41,742 nucleotides of DNA from an uncultured Acetatifactor sp. (lineage in GTDB: Bacteria > Bacillota > Clostridia > Lachnospirales > Lachnospiraceae), in contig CAJGCP010000018.1 of NCBI GenBank assembly GCA_904501885.1, positions 1 to 41,742 of the forward strand, given 5' to 3'. Made by a program: the position numbers and the translations under genes. Within the stretch, counting starts at the first letter, position 1, and the number at the start of each line of letters is the position of its first letter. Below, in pieces: positions 1 through 8,492 of this stretch. The notes under the pieces are model-generated. The model was given only the letters and a program-made list of their open reading frames with translations, searched no databases and had not been told where the DNA came from.

Positions 1-1137
1 ATTGTATTCCTGTATGACGAGAATCTCCATGGACCCGGCAAACCCTTGGAGGATGTATTTGAGGCAGGCGTGAAATGTTCTACCAAGACCATGTATCCTG
101 ACTGGTTAAGTCTTACCGGAAAAGGCTATGTTGCGAGCATGTACAAGCAGTATGGAAGAATCATATCACCTATGGGCTGCCGTGCATTCCTTTCTCCTTG
201 GTATGAGAGAGGCGGTATGCATCCTGCAGATGATCAGGATTTGCCTGTATTTGTCGGCCGTTTCAACATCGGAGCTGTATCCCTGCACTTGCCTATGATT
301 CTTGCAAAGGCAAGAAAAGAAAGCAGAGATTTCTATGAAGTGCTGGATTACTATTTGAATTTGATCCGTCAGCTCCATATCAGAACCTATGCATATTTAG
401 GGGAAATGCGTGCATCCACCAATCCTTTGGCATATTGCGAAGGCGGTTTCCTGGGTGGTAATTTGAAATTGACCGATAAGATTAAGCCTCTTTTGAAAGC
501 TGCAACAGCAAGCTTTGGTATCACTGCATTGAATGAGTTGCAGGAGTTGTACAACGGCAAGTCATTGGTAGAAGACGGACAATTTGCAGTAGAGGTATTA
601 GAGTATATCAATAATCGTATTGCCGAATTCAAAGAAGAAGATGGCAATCTGTACGCAATGTATGGTACTCCCGCAGAGAACCTCTGTGGACTTCAAGTAA
701 AACAGTTTCGTAAAAAATACGGCATTATTGAGGGCGTATCTGACAGAGAGTATGTAAGCAACAGTTTCCACTGTCATGTGTCAGAGGATATTACACCTAT
801 CCAGAAGCAGGATTTGGAAAATCGTTTCTGGGATTTGATGAATGGCGGTAAGATTCAATATGTAAAATACCCCATCGATTACAATATTGAAGCAGTGAAG
901 ACGTTGATTCACCGTGCGATGGATATGGGCTTCTATGAGGGAGTCAATATGTCTTTGGCATATTGTGATGATTGCGGCCACCAGGAATTAGAGATGGATG
1001 TTTGCCCTAAATGTGGCAGCAAAAATTTGACCAAGATTGATCGTATGAACGGCTATCTTTCTTATTCCCGTGTGCATGGCGATACCAGATTAAACGATGC
1101 AAAGATGGCAGAAATCGCAGAAAGGAAAAGTATGTAA
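1..1137 (+). CDS. nrdD: Anaerobic ribonucleoside-triphosphate reductase, class III (C-terminal part)
   Basis: This enzyme reduces ribonucleoside triphosphates to deoxyribonucleotides without oxygen, using a glycyl radical. The frame is open to the first base, so the N-terminal half (ATP-cone and first part of the barrel) lies outside the window; 378 codons are seen. The motif MGCRAF places the conserved thiyl-radical cysteine at bases 178-180. Near the end two CxxC pairs (CDDC and CPKC) form the family's zinc site, followed by RMNGYLS with the radical glycine at about base 1051 and a ~25-residue tail, as expected. nrdG starts 3 bases after the stop, as is usual for this pair. Identity is secure; only the truncation limits the entry. 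Confidence 0.97.
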   Translation: MVFLYDENLHGPGKPLEDVFEAGVKCSTKTMYPDWLSLTGKGYVASMYKQYGRIISPMGCRAFLSPWYERGGMHPADDQDLPVFVGRFNIGAVSLHLPMILAKARKESRDFYEVLDYYLNLIRQLHIRTYAYLGEMRASTNPLAYCEGGFLGGNLKLTDKIKPLLKAATASFGITALNELQELYNGKSLVEDGQFAVEVLEYINNRIAEFKEEDGNLYAMYGTPAENLCGLQVKQFRKKYGIIEGVSDREYVSNSFHCHVSEDITPIQKQDLENRFWDLMNGGKIQYVKYPIDYNIEAVKTLIHRAMDMGFYEGVNMSLAYCDDCGHQELEMDVCPKCGSKNLTKIDRMNGYLSYSRVHGDTRLNDAKMAEIAERKSM

Positions 1138-1140
1138 ATC

Positions 1141-1701
1141 ATGAGATATCATAATATTACTAAGGATGACATGCTCAACGGCGATGGACTGCGGGTCGTT
1201 CTTTGGGTGGCAGGTTGCAATCATTGTTGCAAGGGCTGCCAGAATCCTATCACATGGGATCCTGACGGTGGACTTCTTTTTGATGAAAATGCAAAGCAGG
1301 AAATCTTTGACCAATTAGATAAATCTTATATTTCCGGCATCACTTTTTCCGGTGGTGACCCTCTTCATCCGGCAAATCGGTTAGAAGTGAGAGAGTTGAT
1401 GGCAGAAATTAAGGAAAAATATCCGGAGAAAACAATTTGGCTTTACACCGGAGATAAATGGGATAATATTTTGTATTATTCTATGATGAAATATGTGGAT
1501 GTTGTGGTGGACGGAGAGTTTATCCTGGAGGAACGGGATGTGAAACTGCTTTGGAAAGGCAGTAAAAACCAGAGAGTAATAGACGTAAAACGTACTCTTG
1601 CACAACCCGATCCCCTTACACCGGTATTACATGCAAGAGATTATGAACAGGTATATGTACATACAGACAAGCCCGATAATATGTGTTCCTGTTGCGATTA
1701 G
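1141..1701 (+). CDS. nrdG: Anaerobic ribonucleotide reductase-activating protein (radical SAM)
   Basis: NrdG uses S-adenosylmethionine and a 4Fe-4S cluster to place the glycyl radical on NrdD. The protein has 186 residues, slightly longer than short NrdG forms. The cluster motif CX3CX2C is seen at Cys26, Cys30 and Cys33, followed by QNP-TWD, and the SAM-binding segment reads TFSGGDPL near residues 68-75. The gene follows nrdD after 3 bases and precedes dut by 12, so the three form one nucleotide-supply transcription unit. The tail carries an extra CSCC cluster just before the stop, which I cannot assign a role. Confidence 0.96.
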   Translation: MRYHNITKDDMLNGDGLRVVLWVAGCNHCCKGCQNPITWDPDGGLLFDENAKQEIFDQLDKSYISGITFSGGDPLHPANRLEVRELMAEIKEKYPEKTIWLYTGDKWDNILYYSMMKYVDVVVDGEFILEERDVKLLWKGSKNQRVIDVKRTLAQPDPLTPVLHARDYEQVYVHTDKPDNMCSCCD

Positions 1702-1713
1702 TGGAGAAACGGC

Positions 1714-2226
1714 ATGAAGAGAGTTGCACAATTTTTTAAAGTAAGTGAAAAGGCATTTTGTGATGCTATAAAAGATGATTTTCCCGAATATTCTGATGCG
1801 GATGTATTGGATATGTACCAATCCCTGATGCTCCCCAAAAGAGCTACAAAAGGAAGTGCAGGGTATGATTTTTATGCTCCCTTTTCCTTTTCTTTGGCAC
1901 CCGGAACCACGATTAAAATTCCTACCGGAATCCGTTGTAAAATGGATGAAGATTGGGTGCTTAAGATTTATCCCAGAAGCGGACTCGGATTCAAATTTCG
2001 ACTGCAATTGAATAATACCGTTGGAATTATTGACAGTGATTATTATAACTCTGACAATGAAGGTCATATTTTTATTAAATTGACCAATGATTCAAATGAG
2101 GGTAAAACTGTGGATGTGGCACAGGGCACCGGATTTGCACAGGGGATTTTCCTTGAGTACGGCATCACAGTGGATGACGATGCTGACGGCGAGCGTAATG
2201 GCGGCTTCGGTAGCACCACCAAATAA
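1714..2226 (+). CDS. dut: dUTP diphosphatase (trimeric dUTPase family)
   Basis: The enzyme hydrolyses dUTP to dUMP and pyrophosphate, which keeps uracil out of DNA and supplies the dTMP precursor. Five dUTPase motifs are visible in order: KGSAGYDFYAP, PRSGLG, NTVGIIDSDYY, GFAQGIF and RNGGFGSTTK. The 170-residue protein has about 40 residues before motif 1, more than the compact bacterial form. Motif 3 carries extra residues (DSDYYNSDNEG) where the usual form has a short DYRGE-like turn. The start is the ATG preceded by a GGAG-like site at 1702-1705. It sits between nrdG and degV. Good confidence in family; a dCTP-deaminase-type activity is less likely because of the full motif 5. Confidence 0.93.
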   Translation: MKRVAQFFKVSEKAFCDAIKDDFPEYSDADVLDMYQSLMLPKRATKGSAGYDFYAPFSFSLAPGTTIKIPTGIRCKMDEDWVLKIYPRSGLGFKFRLQLNNTVGIIDSDYYNSDNEGHIFIKLTNDSNEGKTVDVAQGTGFAQGIFLEYGITVDDDADGERNGGFGSTTK

Positions 2227-2245
2227 TAATAAAGCGAGGATATGT

Positions 2246-3118
2246 ATGTTTAAGATTACTACTGATAGTACAGCGGATTTATCTTTAGAATATCTAAAAG
2301 AACAGGGCATTGATTGTATGGCCGTTCCCTACATCATTGATGATGTAACATATGGGGAAGGCAATCAGCTGGATTGGAAAGAGTTTTATCGCTTGATGAG
2401 AGAAGAGGAGAAGATGCCCACCACTTCTCAAATTAATCCTGCAGATGCAAAAGAATATTTTGAAAAGTATATCCGGGACAGTAAAGAAATTCTTCACATT
2501 GCATTTACCTCCGGTATGAGTGGCACTTACAATAGTGCACGTATGGCGGCAGAAGAAGTGATGGAAGAACATCCCGATGTGAAGATTATTGTTTTAGATT
2601 CTTTGTGCGCTTCCATGGGAGAGGGCTTGCTGGTGCATAAAGCAGTGAAAATGCGTGATGCAGGCAAAAGTTTAGAAGAAACAGCACAGTGGTTGCAGGA
2701 CCATGTCTTGAATTTGGCACATCTTGTGACGGTAGATGATTTGTTTCATCTCTGCAGAGGCGGTCGCGTCAGCAAGACCAGCGCCATTGTCGGTAGCATG
2801 GTTGGCATCAAACCCATGATCCATGTAAATGATGAAGGTAAGTTAATCGTAGTGAATAAAGTTCGTGGTCGAAAGAAATCCATTGCCACTTTGGTACAGA
2901 TGATGGAAGCTCAGATGGGCTCATGGGTGCAGGAGAATAAAGAAGATTATGTTTTCATTAGCCATGGTGACTGTCTGGAAGATGCGCAATTATTGCAGCA
3001 GATGATTCAGGAGAAGTTTGGATTTGAAAACTTCATGATTAATAACATTGGTCCTACCATTGGATCTCATTCAGGTTGTGGTACTTTGGCACTGTTCTTT
3101 ATGGGTGAGAATCGATAA
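2246..3118 (+). CDS. DegV family fatty-acid-binding protein
   Basis: DegV/FakB-type proteins bind a fatty acid in a two-domain shell; in some Firmicutes they present it to a fatty-acid kinase. The protein has 290 residues, typical for the family. Signature segments are TDSTADLS at the N terminus, TSGMSGTYNSA, a glycine-rich GRVSKTSAIVGS loop and the C-terminal IGSHSGCGTLALFF. I chose the ATG at 2246, 6 bases after the AGCGAGGA site; the reading frame extends upstream across the end of dut but has no ribosome site there. It is the last gene of the nrdDG-dut unit and is closed by a strong terminator. No fatty-acid kinase gene is in view, so the partner is unknown. Confidence 0.92.
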   Translation: MFKITTDSTADLSLEYLKEQGIDCMAVPYIIDDVTYGEGNQLDWKEFYRLMREEEKMPTTSQINPADAKEYFEKYIRDSKEILHIAFTSGMSGTYNSARMAAEEVMEEHPDVKIIVLDSLCASMGEGLLVHKAVKMRDAGKSLEETAQWLQDHVLNLAHLVTVDDLFHLCRGGRVSKTSAIVGSMVGIKPMIHVNDEGKLIVVNKVRGRKKSIATLVQMMEAQMGSWVQENKEDYVFISHGDCLEDAQLLQQMIQEKFGFENFMINNIGPTIGSHSGCGTLALFFMGENR

Positions 3119-3132
3119 CATAAGATAGCATT

Positions 3133-3176
3133 AAAAACCTCTAAATTGTTTTTAGAAGACAGTTTAGAGGTTTTTT
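3133..3176 (+). terminator. Rho-independent terminator, likely two-way
   Basis: A perfect 13-bp inverted repeat (3133-3145 with 3163-3175) has A5 at its left and T6 at its right end. It closes the degV unit on the plus strand and, read backwards, also fits the end of the convergent symporter gene. Confidence 0.93.
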
Positions 3177-3198
3177 GTTCACAAGTACTACATAATGC

Positions 3199-4566
3199 TC
3201 AGAGAGAATAGTTCTTAATTTCTTTACATATGGATGGTGCCAATATCAGAACACAAATTAGGTTTGGAATTGACATAAGACCATTTGCTATATCTGCAAG
3301 GTTCCATATTGTTTCTAGAGAAAACGTACATCCAACAAATGTAATGAGTCCATAAACAAATCGATAAATAATATTGTATTTTGTTTTGCCTTTCATAAGA
3401 AATTCAAATGCCCGTTCCCCTTGGTAAGCCCAACCGATGATTGTTGCAAAGGCGAATAAAGCGATACAGATGCTGATGGTGAATTTCCCGATGTTTCCCA
3501 AGGCGTTTTCGAAAATTGTTAGGGTGAGCGACATATCATTTTCTTTTGTTCCAATTTCGGATGAGCACATGATACCGGAACATACAAATGCTAAGCCTGT
3601 GCATGTGCAGACAACTGCAGTGTCAAGAAAAACACTGGTCATACTGATATACCCCTGTTTTATGTAATCTTCCGTATCGGCAGTGGCTGCCGTGATACCC
3701 GCAGCGCCCAAGCCGGCTTCGTGAGAAAATACACCCCTTGAAACACCCCATCTTAGAGATTGGAAGAAACTTACCGTAACAGTGCCGAAGATACCTCCAC
3801 TGACGGAACGCGGAGAAAAAGCGGAGAGGAATATTGTGAGGAGTGCCTGGGGAAGGTTTTTGTAATTACATGCTATGACAATAAAGGTAGAAAGCAAGTA
3901 TAGACCACCTACAAAAGGAATTAGGATTTTGGTCACATTACCAATTGCAGAAACACCGCCCAATACTACAAGGATAGTAAGGATACATACGATGAGCCCT
4001 GTCAATTCCCGCTTTATTCCAAGAGAATAGTATAAAGCGTTGGAAATAGCATTTGACTGTGTCATATTACCCATTCCAAAAGAAGCAAAGACAGCAAATA
4101 CTGCAAATATAGTGCCCAGAATGGTCCCCAGTGTTTTGTTCTTTAGGGCGCGCCAGCAAGTGTACATGGGACCACCGGCCACATGGCCCAAATCATTGGA
4201 TGAACGATATTTTACGGAGAGAGTACTTTCTACTAACTTTGTTGACAGTGCCATGAGAGAAGTGATAATCATCCAAAACAGGGCTCCGGGACCGCCAATA
4301 CGCATGGCGCTGACCACACCTAATATGTTGCCGATTCCTAAGGTGATTGCCAATTCCGTCATCAAAGAAGCAAAGGAAGACAGTTTACCCGCTTCCTTTG
4401 CCTTGGTTTCCGGGGCGAATGCTAACCGGAAAGCATGTTTTAAATTTTTTAAAGGGAGGGAGTCCAGACGGAACATAAGATAGATACTTGAGAATATCAG
4501 TAATATCAGCAGCGGTGGACCCCATACAAAATCATCTATTTTTCTGACGATACTATCTATATTCAT
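3199..4566 (-). CDS. Alanine/glycine:sodium symporter (AGCS family)
   Basis: A polytopic inner-membrane carrier that couples sodium uptake to alanine or glycine import. The 455-residue protein has about 11 hydrophobic segments and family signatures such as GIGNILGVVSAM near residue 77, HVAGGPMYT near 127, and SHEAGLGAAGITAA near 280. Start ATG is preceded by AAAGGAAA about 9 bases away. It lies downstream of cotJC in the same direction with ~50 bases between, so it could be read with the spore-coat operon, although a separate promoter cannot be excluded. Substrate is inferred from the family only. Confidence 0.93.
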   Translation of the reverse strand: MNIDSIVRKIDDFVWGPPLLILLIFSSIYLMFRLDSLPLKNLKHAFRLAFAPETKAKEAGKLSSFASLMTELAITLGIGNILGVVSAMRIGGPGALFWMIITSLMALSTKLVESTLSVKYRSSNDLGHVAGGPMYTCWRALKNKTLGTILGTIFAVFAVFASFGMGNMTQSNAISNALYYSLGIKRELTGLIVCILTILVVLGGVSAIGNVTKILIPFVGGLYLLSTFIVIACNYKNLPQALLTIFLSAFSPRSVSGGIFGTVTVSFFQSLRWGVSRGVFSHEAGLGAAGITAATADTEDYIKQGYISMTSVFLDTAVVCTCTGLAFVCSGIMCSSEIGTKENDMSLTLTIFENALGNIGKFTISICIALFAFATIIGWAYQGERAFEFLMKGKTKYNIIYRFVYGLITFVGCTFSLETIWNLADIANGLMSIPNLICVLILAPSICKEIKNYSL

Positions 4567-4615
4567 AAATTATGATTTCCTTTTTGAAGGAAACTTCTTT
4601 TATTTCAAGTATATG

Positions 4616-5224
4616 TCAGCATTTTTCGTTCATGTCAAAGCCGGGATTGAAGGCATAGAAATTCTTCGCATTGAGACGGTCTTGGGTCATACGCAGTGCT
4701 TCTCCAAATCGCTGATAGTGCACAATTTCTCTGGCGCGTAAAAATTTAATAGGTTCGCATACATCCGGGTCTTTGATCAGTCGTAAGATGTTATCGTAGG
4801 TGGACCTTGCTTTTTGCTCTGCAGCCATATCTTCGTGAAGATCTGTGATAATATCCCCCTTTACCTGGAATTCACATGCATTAAAAGGAACACCGCCGGC
4901 AGCCTGAGGCCATACACCAACGGTATGATCCACATAATAATTTGCCAGGCCACTGCGTTCGATTTCTTCCATGGACAGATTCCGGGTCAGCTGATGAACG
5001 ATGGTGGCCACCATCTCGAGATGCGCAAGCTCCTCCGTGCCAATGTCTGTAAGGACGCCTGCCACTTCGCGGTAAGGGATGGAGTATCTTTGGGAAAGAT
5101 ATCGCATACTTGCACCCATTTCACCGTCAGGACCGCCATATTGGGAGATGATTACCTGCGCCAGTTTTGCATTTGGCTCTTTAATGTTTACAGGAAATTG
5201 CAATCTTTTTTCATAATTCCACAT
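4616..5224 (-). CDS. cotJC: Spore coat protein CotJC, manganese-catalase family
   Basis: CotJC is a coat-associated member of the dimanganese catalase family. With the start at MWNYEKRLQF (ATG at 5224) the protein has 202 residues, matching the family; a longer reading frame upstream overlaps cotJB and has no ribosome site. The SD GGAAGGAG lies about 9 bases before this ATG. Four-helix metal ligands are visible: Glu35, the EE-LAH segment at 64-68, AEQKAR, and REIVHYQ. cotJB stops one base before this start. Expression in the mother cell under a sporulation sigma factor is known for Bacillus cotJ; here it is inferred. Confidence 0.95.
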   Translation of the reverse strand: MWNYEKRLQFPVNIKEPNAKLAQVIISQYGGPDGEMGASMRYLSQRYSIPYREVAGVLTDIGTEELAHLEMVATIVHQLTRNLSMEEIERSGLANYYVDHTVGVWPQAAGGVPFNACEFQVKGDIITDLHEDMAAEQKARSTYDNILRLIKDPDVCEPIKFLRAREIVHYQRFGEALRMTQDRLNAKNFYAFNPGFDMNEKC

Positions 5225-5225
5225 A

Positions 5226-5477
5226 TCAACATACTCCTTCCCATGGATTGGGCGCCATGCCCCAAGTCCATTCTTTGTCGCAATCCACATAATCTAAGGT
5301 CAAAGGATAATATTTCTGGGAGAATTCCTTCATCAACTGCTGTTTAATATTGTTATAATGCCGATAGTATTCCAGCGCTTTACAATCTTCGGGATGGGTA
5401 TCCAGGAAGAGGGTCAGCTCAACAATGATAAAGCTGACAATTCCAATGTCCTTTAAAAGTCTTTGTTTTTGATTCAT
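5226..5477 (-). CDS. cotJB: Spore coat protein CotJB
   Basis: Small coat protein (83 residues) needed with CotJA and CotJC for coat assembly in Bacillus; biochemical role unknown. Family features are the LTLFLDTHPED segment near residue 24 and the tryptophan-rich tail WTWGMAPNPWE. I chose the ATG at 5477 rather than the one at 5486 because its 9-base distance from GGAAGGAG is normal, whereas the upstream ATG touches the site. The chosen ATG overlaps the cotJA stop in an ATGA arrangement, which indicates coupled translation. Confidence 0.93.
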   Translation of the reverse strand: MNQKQRLLKDIGIVSFIIVELTLFLDTHPEDCKALEYYRHYNNIKQQLMKEFSQKYYPLTLDYVDCDKEWTWGMAPNPWEGVC

Positions 5478-5656
5478 GATACGCATCTCCTTCCAACAAA
5501 AGGTTTGTTTAATTCCTGAAATATTGTGCCGTAGGAGTACGCTTTTTCTAAGTCTTCGTATATTTTACCGAATTCCTGCCAGGGGACATATGCCATGGCA
5601 ATGGGATACTGGTCAATATTTTTTCCGACCATGCTATATTTGGTTTTGTCTTCCAT
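5474..5656 (-). CDS. cotJA: Spore coat associated protein CotJA
   Basis: A 60-residue protein recognised by YPIAMAYVPWQ near the middle and GTIFQELNKPF near the end, both hallmarks of CotJA. It is the first gene of cotJA-cotJB-cotJC; an AGAGG site precedes the ATG by about 8 bases. Its presence is the main sequence evidence that this organism or its recent ancestors sporulate. The 146 bases upstream up to pepT hold two divergent control regions; I could not pick out a convincing sporulation sigma promoter by eye. Confidence 0.93.
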   Translation of the reverse strand: MEDKTKYSMVGKNIDQYPIAMAYVPWQEFGKIYEDLEKAYSYGTIFQELNKPFVGRRCVS

Positions 5657-5734
5657 AGGATTTTCCTCTCAAAATGTCTTTTGATATAGGTTATGAACAA
5701 TGCAAATAAATGTTAAAAAATACAGAAAAATCAA

Positions 5735-5763
5735 TTGAGAAATGTACCCCGTTGTGGTATGAT
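5735..5763 (+). promoter_or_regulatory. Sigma-A-type promoter for pepT
   Basis: The -35 box TTGAGA (5735-5740) and -10 box TATGAT (5758-5763) are separated by exactly 17 bases. Transcription would start near 5770, about 30 bases before the pepT ATG. Confidence 0.82.
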
Positions 5764-5802
5764 TTTAGATGTATATTTATGCGCAAAAATGGGAGGAATT
5801 TT

Positions 5803-7041
5803 ATGCGTCGAGTGTTGGATTTGTTTCTCAAATATATTGCCATTGATTCTAAATCAGATGAGAATTCATTGAGCCATCCAAGTACTGCCGGACAGACGGA
5901 TGTGGCAGCACTTCTTCTGACACAACTGGGGGAATTTGGTGCCCGGGAAATCACCTATGACGCAGAGCACTGCTATGTCTATGCAAGCATCCCCGCCACA
6001 CCGGGTTATGAAGATGCAGCCGTGCTTGGGCTCATTGCTCATATGGATACCTCCCCTGCAGTGAGCGGGAAAGATGTGAAGGCGCAAATTGTATCAAACT
6101 ATGATGGCAAGGATGTGCTTTTGAATCCTGCCTTGGATATTGTATTTCCGGTGCAGGAATTTCCTGAAATTCTCCAACTGAAAGGACAGGATATTGTGTT
6201 TACCGATGGCACCACTTTACTTGGCGCAGATGACAAGGCGGGTGTGGCCGAGATTATGACGTTGGTGGCTTATTTGAACGAGCATCCTGAAATTCCCCAT
6301 GGCAAGATTCGGGTGGCATTTACTCCGGATGAGGAGATCGGAGCAGGAGCAGACTTCTTTGACGTGAAACATTTTGGTGCAGATTTTGCCTATACGGTAG
6401 ATGGCGGCGCCTTAGGAGAAATTGAACATGAAACCTTCAATGCGGCATCCGGCAGATTGCTGGTAAAAGGACGTAGTGTGCATCCCGGAAGCGCCAAGGA
6501 TAAAATGATCAATGCCATTTTAGTGGGAATGGAATTCCATGATTTGCTGCCTGTGGAACAGAATCCCATGTATACAGAAGGGTACGAAGGATTTTTCCAT
6601 TTAGATAAGTTGGAGGGGGACGTGGAATCTGCCACTCTGGAGTACATCATTCGTGATCATGACAGGCAGAAATTTGAAGAAAAAAAGGCATTGTTTTTGA
6701 AATGTGCTGAGTTTATAAATTGCAAATATGGCGCAAATATTGCAGAAGCGAAAGTGGAAGATTCTTACTATAACATGAAGGAAGCCATTGCGCCTCATTT
6801 CCACCTTGTAGAAAACGCTTGCAAAGTTATGGAAGCGTTGGATATTACCCCTCATATCCTCCCCGTCAGAGGTGGTACCGATGGTGCAAGACTTTCCTAT
6901 ATGGGATTACCTTGCCCGAATCTATGTACCGGTGGAGCGAATTTCCACAGTCGCTTTGAGTACATCAGCATACAGTCTATGGAGAAAACGGTAGAGATTT
7001 TATTAGGACTTGTGAAAACATACAGTACATTTTCAAAATAG
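5803..7041 (+). CDS. pepT: Peptidase T (tripeptide aminopeptidase)
   Basis: Cytoplasmic zinc aminopeptidase of family M20 that removes the N-terminal residue of tripeptides. The start at 5803 (MRRVLDLF) follows GGGAGG by 6 bases and gives 412 residues, close to the usual ~408; an upstream in-frame extension is not supported. Metal ligands are in place: His80 and Asp82 in HMDTSP, Asp143 in GADDKAG, and the catalytic/metal pair Glu177-Glu178 in DEEIGAG. It has its own promoter and lies 16 bases before miaB with no terminator, so some read-through into the miaB-mutSL unit is likely. Confidence 0.96.
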   Translation: MRRVLDLFLKYIAIDSKSDENSLSHPSTAGQTDVAALLLTQLGEFGAREITYDAEHCYVYASIPATPGYEDAAVLGLIAHMDTSPAVSGKDVKAQIVSNYDGKDVLLNPALDIVFPVQEFPEILQLKGQDIVFTDGTTLLGADDKAGVAEIMTLVAYLNEHPEIPHGKIRVAFTPDEEIGAGADFFDVKHFGADFAYTVDGGALGEIEHETFNAASGRLLVKGRSVHPGSAKDKMINAILVGMEFHDLLPVEQNPMYTEGYEGFFHLDKLEGDVESATLEYIIRDHDRQKFEEKKALFLKCAEFINCKYGANIAEAKVEDSYYNMKEAIAPHFHLVENACKVMEALDITPHILPVRGGTDGARLSYMGLPCPNLCTGGANFHSRFEYISIQSMEKTVEILLGLVKTYSTFSK

Positions 7042-7057
7042 GGAAAAGAGGCATATT

Positions 7058-8482
7058 TTGGGAGAAGTAAAATCAAGGCAAAATACAGAGGAACTTTCCA
7101 GACAGTTCTCATATATAGAGAAGGCCAAAGGATATGTAGAAGAAGTATCCAGGCAATTGAACCGCAAACCCACCTGCTGTGTCACGACTTTTGGTTGTCA
7201 AATGAATGCTCGAGATTCAGAAAAATTAGTGGGTATCTTAGAGGCCGTGGGCTATGAGATGATTGAAAGCGAAAACGCGGATTTTGTCATCTTCAACACC
7301 TGTACTGTGCGGGACAACGCAAATCAAAGGGTCTACGGAAGATTGGGAGAGTTAAACGGGCATAAAAGACACAATCCCCATATGAAGATTGCACTTTGCG
7401 GATGCATGATGCAGGAACCTACGGTTATTGAAAAGATTCAGAAAAGTTATCCTTTTGTTAACCTGATCTTTGGAACCCACAATATTTTTAAATTTGCAGA
7501 ATTGCTATGCACCATGTTTGAAAACGATAGAATGACTGTGGATATTTGGCAGGATACAGAAACCATTGTGGAGGATTTACCCAAGCGGCGTAAATATCCC
7601 TTTAAATCCGGAATTAACATTATGTTCGGCTGTAATAATTTTTGCAGTTATTGCATCGTGCCTTATGTAAGAGGCCGGGAGCGAAGCCGTCACCCGGAAG
7701 AGATTATCCGTGAAATCAAAAATTTGGTGGCAGACGGTGTGGTAGAGATTATGTTGCTGGGGCAAAATGTGAATTCCTATGGTAAGAACCTGGAAGAACC
7801 GATTTCCTTTGCTAAACTTCTCAAAGAAATAGAACAGATTGAGGGACTTCAAAGGATTCGTTTTATGACTTCTCATCCCAAGGATTTGTCCGATGAGTTG
7901 ATTGAAGTGATGCAGCAATCCAAAAAGATTTGCAGACATTTGCATTTGCCTTTGCAGTCCGGTTCCACGAAGATTTTGGAAAAGATGAATCGTCGATACA
8001 CTAAGGAACAATATTTGGCCTTGGTGAACAAAATTCGAACCCGGATTCCGGATATGGCGATTACCACCGATATCATTGTTGGATTTCCCGGTGAGACACC
8101 CGAAGATCTGGAAGAAACCATTGATGTGGTTCGACAAGTGAAATATGATAATGCCTTCACCTTCATCTATTCAAAACGGACAGGTACACCTGCGGCTTCC
8201 ATGGAGCAGGTGCCACAAGAGCAAGTGAAGGACGGGTTTGATAGATTGCTGAAAGCGGTACAGGAATGCGCCAGAGAACAGGTTGCCAAATACCGGGGAA
8301 GCGTTATGGAAGCATTGATAGAAGAGGTCAATGAAAATAATCCCTCCTTAGTGACAGGAAGATTATCAAATAATACGATTGTGCATTTGCCCGGCACGGC
8401 AGATATGATAGGACAAATTTGCCAAGTGTCTCTTGACGAGTGTTGTGGATTTTATTACATGGGACATGCGGTAGAGAAGTAG
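7058..8482 (+). CDS. miaB: tRNA-2-methylthio-N6-dimethylallyladenosine synthase
   Basis: MiaB is a radical-SAM methylthiotransferase that adds a methylthio group to i6A37 of tRNA, after MiaA has added the dimethylallyl group. Order of domains: N-terminal UPF0004 domain with cysteines in TFGCQMN (Cys47), FNTCTVR and CGCMMQEP; radical-SAM core with CX3CX2C in GCNNFCSYC near residue 190; C-terminal TRAM domain. Length 474 is normal with a ~35-residue N-terminal extension. Start is TTG at 7058 with GAGG about 6 bases upstream. Its substrate maker miaA lies at the end of the same run of genes, an association common in Clostridia. Confidence 0.96.
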   Translation: MGEVKSRQNTEELSRQFSYIEKAKGYVEEVSRQLNRKPTCCVTTFGCQMNARDSEKLVGILEAVGYEMIESENADFVIFNTCTVRDNANQRVYGRLGELNGHKRHNPHMKIALCGCMMQEPTVIEKIQKSYPFVNLIFGTHNIFKFAELLCTMFENDRMTVDIWQDTETIVEDLPKRRKYPFKSGINIMFGCNNFCSYCIVPYVRGRERSRHPEEIIREIKNLVADGVVEIMLLGQNVNSYGKNLEEPISFAKLLKEIEQIEGLQRIRFMTSHPKDLSDELIEVMQQSKKICRHLHLPLQSGSTKILEKMNRRYTKEQYLALVNKIRTRIPDMAITTDIIVGFPGETPEDLEETIDVVRQVKYDNAFTFIYSKRTGTPAASMEQVPQEQVKDGFDRLLKAVQECAREQVAKYRGSVMEALIEEVNENNPSLVTGRLSNNTIVHLPGTADMIGQICQVSLDECCGFYYMGHAVEK

Positions 8483-8492
8483 GAGAAAAACT

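Noticed and set aside
4040..4483. Plus-strand 147-codon frame inside the symporter gene
   Set aside because: It is antisense to a clear AGCS transporter, has no ribosome site and no recognisable features.
5657..5734. Sporulation sigma-E promoter upstream of cotJA
   Set aside because: Some CATA-like fragments are present on the minus strand but no pair matches the consensus with correct spacing.
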